64,000 bases of DNA from CAZIAK01 sp964537035 (GTDB lineage Bacteria > Planctomycetota > B15-G4), in NCBI GenBank assembly GCA_964537035.1, contig CAZIAK010000012.1, forward strand, positions 46,533 through 110,532, in the 5' to 3' direction. Positions 60,219 through 64,000 of the stretch are shown here, piece after piece. Below the pieces are notes generated by a model. That model was not told where the DNA came from. It made no database searches and saw only the letters and a list, made by a program, of their open reading frames with translations. Made by a program: the position numbers and the translations under genes. The first letter of the stretch is position 1. Each line of letters begins with the position of its first letter.

Positions 60219-61178
60219 TCAGCGCGAGCGCGGGCTGCCGCCCGAGGGCTTGCCGCGGTTGCTGCGCCCCGAGCCGCCGCCCGTACCGCCGCGCTTGGAC
60301 CCGGACGACTTGCCGCCGGGCTTGCCCTGGCCGCGGCTCTTGGAGCCTGGGCCGCCCTTGCTTCGCGAGCCTTGTCCTCGGCCGGTGAGCGCCTGCCCAC
60401 GGCCACGGGCGGGGCGACGGTTCTCGTGCACGGGGCTGCCGAGGCGCACCACGAGCTGCGCGCTGTTGCGCAACGACTCGACCTCTTGCTTGGTCAGCGG
60501 CCGAGCGTCGCCCAGTTCGAGGGCGCCCAGCTCGATGGGGCCGATGGATGTGCGCACCAGTCGGCGCACCTCGTGACCGAAGCGGGCGCAGACCCGACGA
60601 ATCTCGCGCTTCATGCCCTCGTTGAGCTTCATCTGCAAGATGGTGTGGCTGCGCTGGCGGGAGACCACGCGAATGTTGAGCGGAGCGGTGCGCCCTTCGG
60701 CGAGCCACACGCCCTTGCGCATGCGCTCGATGGTCTCGTGGTCGGGCACGCCGTTGATCTCGACCAGGTAGGTCTTTTCGATCTGGAAGCGGGGGTGGGT
60801 CACCAGGTGGCACAGCTCACCATCGTTGGTGAGGATCAGCGCGCCCTCGGACTCGACGTCGAGCCGGCCGATGGTGAACAGCCGCTGGTTGCCCGCCTGC
60901 TTGGGGGCGAAGTCGACCGCCCGGGGCATGTCCTTCTCGACACGCTGGGAGCAGATCACTCCGCTGGGCTTGTGCAGCAGGTAGTAGAGCTTGGTGGGCA
61001 TGGAGAGCACTTCGAAGTCGAAGCGCAACTCTTGGGTGTCCGGGTCGATCAGGCTGCCCGGTTCGGAGACCACCTCGCCATCAACCTGCACCCGGCCTTC
61101 GGCGATGAAGGCCTCGCATTGGCGACGGGAGCCGGCGCCACACGCGGCCATGACTTTCTGTAGACGCTGACGGACCAT
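60219..61178 (-). CDS. 16S/23S rRNA pseudouridine synthase, RsuA/RluB type
   Basis: 319 residues. An S4 RNA-binding domain (1-50) is followed by the catalytic domain with FTIGRLDVESEG, where D107 is the nucleophile, and later MKREIRRVCARFGHEVRRL. RsuA/RluB/RluE enzymes isomerise single uridines in rRNA; which position is modified here cannot be told. The C-terminal 65 residues are a Gly/Arg/Lys/Ser-rich disordered tail, often seen in RluB proteins and likely to bind RNA. Directly upstream lie two large stem-loops. Confidence 0.9.
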   Translation of the reverse strand: MVRQRLQKVMAACGAGSRRQCEAFIAEGRVQVDGEVVSEPGSLIDPDTQELRFDFEVLSMPTKLYYLLHKPSGVICSQRVEKDMPRAVDFAPKQAGNQRLFTIGRLDVESEGALILTNDGELCHLVTHPRFQIEKTYLVEINGVPDHETIERMRKGVWLAEGRTAPLNIRVVSRQRSHTILQMKLNEGMKREIRRVCARFGHEVRRLVRTSIGPIELGALELGDARPLTKQEVESLRNSAQLVVRLGSPVHENRRPARGRGQALTGRGQGSRSKGGPGSKSRGQGKPGGKSSGSKRGGTGGGSGRSNRGKPSGGSPRSR

Positions 61179-61191
61179 GGTGAATCGTTGC

Positions 61192-61283
61192 TGAGACAGG
61201 GGCGTCGGCGGTGCTCTGCCAACAGGGGTGATGGCTCCCTAGCTCGGTTCTTGCCGGGCAGGGTACGACGCCCCAGTGTCTCA
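61192..61283. repeat. large stem-loop E
   Basis: The arm 61192-61207 (TGAGACAGGGGCGTCG) pairs with 61266-61283 through 16 pairs, with one AG bulge, around a 58-nt loop that can pair further (CTGCC/GGCAG). It lies between two genes of the same strand. Its loop is not clearly related to copies A-D. Confidence 0.6.
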
Positions 61284-61285
61284 CA

Positions 61286-61392
61286 ACAGGGCTACCAGCG
61301 TGTGCTCAAAGTGCCGCGCACTCGGCATCACGGCACCCCAGGCACACGCTGGCCGCGGGGAGATGCCCTGCCTGCCCGGCTGCCAGCCCTGT
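61286..61392. repeat. nested stem-loop F
   Basis: ACAGGGCT (61286-61293) pairs with AGCCCTGT (61385-61392). Inside, CCAGCGTGTGC (61295-61305) pairs perfectly with GCACACGCTGG (61342-61352), and inside that GTGCCG/CGGCAC pair. It is adjacent to stem-loop E. Confidence 0.6.
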
Positions 61393-61408
61393 CTCTCGGA
61401 GCTGGCAG
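61380..61408 (-). terminator. possible terminator hairpin of the 63-residue gene
   Basis: CTGCCAGC (61380-61387) pairs with GCTGGCAG (61401-61408), 13-nt loop, 7 nt beyond the stop. It competes with the right arm of stem-loop F. No U-tract. Confidence 0.45.
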
Positions 61409-61415
61409 GGGGAGG

Positions 61416-61607
61416 TCAAAGCGCCGTCTGGATCTTGTGCAGCAGGTCGACCAGTTCTTGATCGAGCGTGGCCTCCCAGTCGGGTTCCTTGCGCAGCAGG
61501 CGTCTGCGCCAGTTCTCCATGTGCTGTTCGATGACCTGCTCGTCGGGGCTGCCTGCGAGTTCTCGGCGGCGCTGCTTGAGCTCCGCCCAGTTGATGGATT
61601 CGTTCAT
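61416..61607 (-). CDS. small charged helical protein, 63 residues
   Basis: The sequence from MNESINWAEL is strongly charged and probably all-helical (KQRRREL, ENWRRRLLRKEPDWE). I do not recognise a family. The longer frame upstream contains A/T-rich promoter-like DNA and is not coding. Two A/T-rich palindromes lie upstream. It is in the same direction as rsmD but 121 nt from it. The even spacing of Trp and acidic/basic residues suggests an interaction protein; function unknown. Confidence 0.5.
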   Translation of the reverse strand: MNESINWAELKQRRRELAGSPDEQVIEQHMENWRRRLLRKEPDWEATLDQELVDLLHKIQTAL

Positions 61608-61728
61608 TGTGCTCGTGCTCAGGATGGTGATATGGAACAAACCACATATCGTCCCTTGCATATATATGCTGAAGCCTATGTGACCCCAGGCGCGGATTCT
61701 GAGCCCTGAGGGCAGTATCAGGGGCCTA
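61608..61728 (-). promoter_or_regulatory. A/T-rich upstream region with two palindromes
   Basis: GCATATATATGC (61658-61669) is a perfect 12-nt palindrome. GATATG/CATATC (61629-61634/61645-61650) form a second inverted repeat. The region is much richer in A/T than the rest of the window and probably holds the promoter and operator of the 63-residue gene; -35/-10 boxes cannot be fixed with confidence. Confidence 0.4.
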
Positions 61729-62286
61729 TCAGGCGCGGAAGAACACGTGTACGGACGAGCGGCCGTAGCTGCGGGTGCGGTCGAGAATCCACCCGGGGCC
61801 CACGTCGACCGCTGCTCGTTCTGCCGGGGCGTGAAAGACGAGCAGGGCGTCGTCGGCCAGCACCCCACGCTGCTCCAGGGCCTCTGGCAGGGTGTGGATC
61901 AGGGCGAAAGGCGGGTCGGCCTGGACCACATCGATGGGCTGATCGCCCGCGGGCTGCCACTGGATGGCATCCATGGCCAGCAGGGCGTAGTCGCCACGGT
62001 CTGGCCCACAGGTGGCAATGTTGGTTTTCAGGGCCGCCAGGGCTCGGCGGTGGCGCTCCACGAAGGTCACGTGGTCTGCGCCGCGACTGAGAGCCTCGAG
62101 GCCCAGGGCCCCGGAGCCGCTGTAGAGGTCGAGTACGCGAGCCCCAACGATGGCCGGGCCCATCATGTCGAACAGCGCCTGGCGCACCAGGGACCGGGTG
62201 GGCCGGGTGATCTGGCCGGTTGGGACCACGAGCCGGCGGCCACGGAAGCGTCCCGAGGTGATGGTGGGGCTGTTCGAACGGGCCAT
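61729..62286 (-). CDS. rsmD: 16S rRNA (guanine-N2)-methyltransferase RsmD
   Basis: 185 residues from MARSNSPTIT; GGAAG 4 nt upstream supports it over a longer frame. ITSGRFRGRRL is the typical RsmD N-terminus, VLDLYSGSGALGLEALSRGA (51-70) the SAM site, and QADPPF the catalytic (D/N)PPF-type motif. The enzyme methylates G966 (E. coli numbering) of 16S rRNA. It diverges from the vWA gene across 49 nt. coaD, a common neighbour, is absent. Confidence 0.92.
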   Translation of the reverse strand: MARSNSPTITSGRFRGRRLVVPTGQITRPTRSLVRQALFDMMGPAIVGARVLDLYSGSGALGLEALSRGADHVTFVERHRRALAALKTNIATCGPDRGDYALLAMDAIQWQPAGDQPIDVVQADPPFALIHTLPEALEQRGVLADDALLVFHAPAERAAVDVGPGWILDRTRSYGRSSVHVFFRA

Positions 62287-62322
62287 GGTCTTCCGCGGGC
62301 TGTGGTGATCTCTGCAACGCAC

Positions 62323-62328
62323 GATACT
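62323..62328 (+). promoter_or_regulatory. -10 element of the vWA gene, leaderless spacing
   Basis: GATACT followed after 7 nt by the ATG at 62336. No Shine-Dalgarno lies between. Confidence 0.45.
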
Positions 62329-62335
62329 ATCCGTG

Positions 62336-64000
62336 ATGCGATCCACTCCCCGTCTTCAGGAATCCATGGCGCCAGCCGACGACTCAAACCCCCAGGCTGG
62401 CGCCAGCCACCAGGTTCTCAAGGCCGTCGAGCGCCGAGCGCGCCTGCGCCGTGCGTTGAGCCTGAGAGAGTGGGCCCGCCTCCCCGCGCCTCTGTTGATC
62501 GCCCTGGCGATCCATGGCGGGCTGGGCTTCTGGCTCTGGACCCAGATCGTAGAGCTGGACCCGCCCGAGGTCGCACTCGTGGCCCGGGTGAGCGCTGATG
62601 ACGCCGACGAGCTGCTGGTCCCCGAGCCCGAGGTCGAGCCCATCGAGCTGATCGAGCCCGAGGACGTGGAGATCGAACCGGTCATTACCGAGAGCCTCGA
62701 GCCGAGCGACAACCTGGATGACGTGGTGGACATGCTCGGCCTGGGCAACTCGGGCCTGGGTGGGGGCGGCGGTGGGGCGGGGGTGCGGCCGGCGAGCGCG
62801 GGCAGCGATGTGGTCAGCGCTGGTCCGTCTCCTTTCGGCGACTTCGTCGACGATCTGCGGCGCCGGGGCGTCGAGGTTTGCTTCGTCATCGACGCCACCG
62901 GGTCCATGCAACGCTTCATCGATCGGGCCCGCGAGACGATCGATCGCATTGTCGGTGACCTGGCCACGGTGGTGCCCGACACCCGCATCGCCGTGGTGGC
63001 TTACCGCGACCTCAAAGACAGCTGGGTGACCAGGCGCACGGAACTCACCACCAATCGCTACCTGGTGCACAACTTCTTGCTCGACCTGGAAGCCTCTGGA
63101 GGCAAGCGGGACTACGCCGATTTCGAAGAGGCGGTCGAGGTGGGCCTGGCCGTGGCCACCACTGAGCTGGCTTGGCGCGAGGACGCACGCAGGGTGATCA
63201 TCCTGGTGGGGGACGCGCCGTACCACGAAGAGGACCGGGGCGAGGCCATGGCGGTGGTCAGGGAGTTCGTGCGGGACGATCACTCCTTGGTGAACACGGT
63301 GTACGTGGGCTTGCCCGGAGACGGACGGACGAGCGACGGTGCCCGGGCTGCCCTGGAGGCGTTCGAGCGCATCGCCAAGACCGGGCATGGACACAGCTTC
63401 ACCCTGGCCTTGATGCGCGACACAGCTCCCAGCGCTCTGGGCGGTTATCGCATCGAGCACGGCGGCTCAGCGGCCGCCGAGGAGGTCGAAGATCCAGAGA
63501 TCGCCTTGCTCCGGCGGCAGGTTCTCGACGCCACCTTCGGGCCGGAGTGGCGGGAGCAGATCGACACGCTCCTGGCGGCAGAACCGAACGACGGCAAGCG
63601 CTCCATGGCCCGTCGGCGCGAGGGCCGGGGTGACACGGAGTGGTTCGCTCGACAGCTGCTCCAGCAACGCCTCCACCCAGCGATCATCGACGGCTCTCGG
63701 CGTCTGTTCGATGCCCGGATCGCCGTGGCCTCCCTGATGGTGCTCGAGGACAGCAAGGCCGCTGAGCCCATGCGCGCTGCCGTGCTCAACGTACTCAAGA
63801 CGAGTCTCGCCGACTTCGCCGGCCTGCCCTTCGACGTGTCTCAACCGATCACGGGAGAAGAGCAGCGCCGCCTGCTGGCCGTCATCCGCAACCGGGTGAT
63901 GAAGATGGCCGGAGCCCCGGCCATCCTGGCCGAGCTACGCCCCCCCGCAGCCTCTCGCAGCCCAGCGATTCCACCTCCGCCCCCCGGCGCCCAACGCTAG
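62336..64000 (+). CDS. membrane-anchored von Willebrand factor A protein
   Basis: 554 residues; the stop codon is the last base triplet of the window. A GTG one codon earlier is possible. A membrane segment (about 53-74) is followed by an acidic, Pro/Glu-rich stretch (EPEVEPIELIEPED), as in TonB-like proteins, and a Gly-rich linker. The vWA domain starts near 180 with CFVIDATGSMQ, an intact DxTxS MIDAS motif, continues with VAYRDLKD and VIILVGDAPYHEED, and runs to about 380. The rest is helical. vWA domains bind proteins through a metal ion. The partner is unknown and may be encoded beyond the window. Confidence 0.75.
   Translation: MRSTPRLQESMAPADDSNPQAGASHQVLKAVERRARLRRALSLREWARLPAPLLIALAIHGGLGFWLWTQIVELDPPEVALVARVSADDADELLVPEPEVEPIELIEPEDVEIEPVITESLEPSDNLDDVVDMLGLGNSGLGGGGGGAGVRPASAGSDVVSAGPSPFGDFVDDLRRRGVEVCFVIDATGSMQRFIDRARETIDRIVGDLATVVPDTRIAVVAYRDLKDSWVTRRTELTTNRYLVHNFLLDLEASGGKRDYADFEEAVEVGLAVATTELAWREDARRVIILVGDAPYHEEDRGEAMAVVREFVRDDHSLVNTVYVGLPGDGRTSDGARAALEAFERIAKTGHGHSFTLALMRDTAPSALGGYRIEHGGSAAAEEVEDPEIALLRRQVLDATFGPEWREQIDTLLAAEPNDGKRSMARRREGRGDTEWFARQLLQQRLHPAIIDGSRRLFDARIAVASLMVLEDSKAAEPMRAAVLNVLKTSLADFAGLPFDVSQPITGEEQRRLLAVIRNRVMKMAGAPAILAELRPPAASRSPAIPPPPPGAQR

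Noticed and set aside
1..64000. CRISPR arrays, prophage or integrase-flanked islands
   Set aside because: No series of short direct repeats with unique spacers, no integrase or phage structural gene, and no tRNA-end direct repeat next to either tRNA was seen.

Overview
The window is about 64 kb of high-GC bacterial chromosome, densely packed with genes on both strands. It holds two tRNA genes, and I see no rRNA, prophage, CRISPR array or recognisable transposase. The best guess for the host is a planctomycete-type bacterium. The reasons are two secreted FG-GAP/VCBS proteins that end in a shared LPxKGGLL-type C-terminal domain, many HEAT/TPR and carboxypeptidase-regulatory-like envelope proteins, a diverged RNase HII with GIDEAGYGP, and a CHAT-like lipoprotein. 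A glycosyltransferase of family 9 (heptosyltransferase type) and a Kdo/LPS-kinase-like protein imply a lipopolysaccharide-bearing outer membrane. The phylum is inferred from gene content, not from a marker gene.

Layout. 1-2.5 kb: end of an ABC-2 permease, a small membrane protein and an agmatinase-family enzyme. 2.5-4.3 kb: tRNA-Gln(CUG), a YtkA-like lipoprotein and an AlkD-like DNA alkylation repair protein. 4.3-9.7 kb: a two-gene molybdoenzyme operon (short ferredoxin plus Tat-exported catalytic subunit, no membrane anchor), a CaiB-type CoA-transferase and a YjbQ protein. 9.7-14.3 kb: esterase, MBL hydrolase, SDR, a large repeat protein and tRNA-Glu(CUC). 14.3-21.8 kb: a translationally coupled run of shikimate kinase, HEAT/TPR protein, TrkA and two TrkH potassium channels. 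21.8-28 kb: a truncated methyltransferase, RNase D, a CHAT-like lipoprotein and another lipoprotein. 28-31.4 kb: a leftward operon FabZ-like, Lgt, RNase HII-like, ThiF-like. 31.5-37.4 kb: envelope protein, alkaline-phosphatase-superfamily enzyme, SDR and lipoprotein. 37.4-42.5 kb: GlnE with glycosyltransferase 9, and a divergent LPS-kinase-like gene. 42.5-51.3 kb: the two FG-GAP proteins, with a HEAT lipoprotein, thioesterase, small membrane proteins and DprA between them. 51.3-52 kb: an inverted-duplicated palindromic element. 52-64 kb: PilZ protein, AroB, membrane protein, class I amidotransferase, FolC, a spermidine-synthase-like membrane/TPR fusion, a pseudouridine synthase, RsmD and a vWA protein.

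The most unusual signal is a family of large palindromes placed just 3' of genes (723-789, 51374-51476, 51839-51939, 60031-60127). They share related loop sequence but have different stems that remain paired. Two copies face each other inside one roughly 570-bp inverted duplication at 51.4-51.9 kb. A second pattern is that several unlinked genes carry a -10-like hexamer only 6-9 nt before the ATG and no Shine-Dalgarno sequence, which suggests leaderless transcripts.
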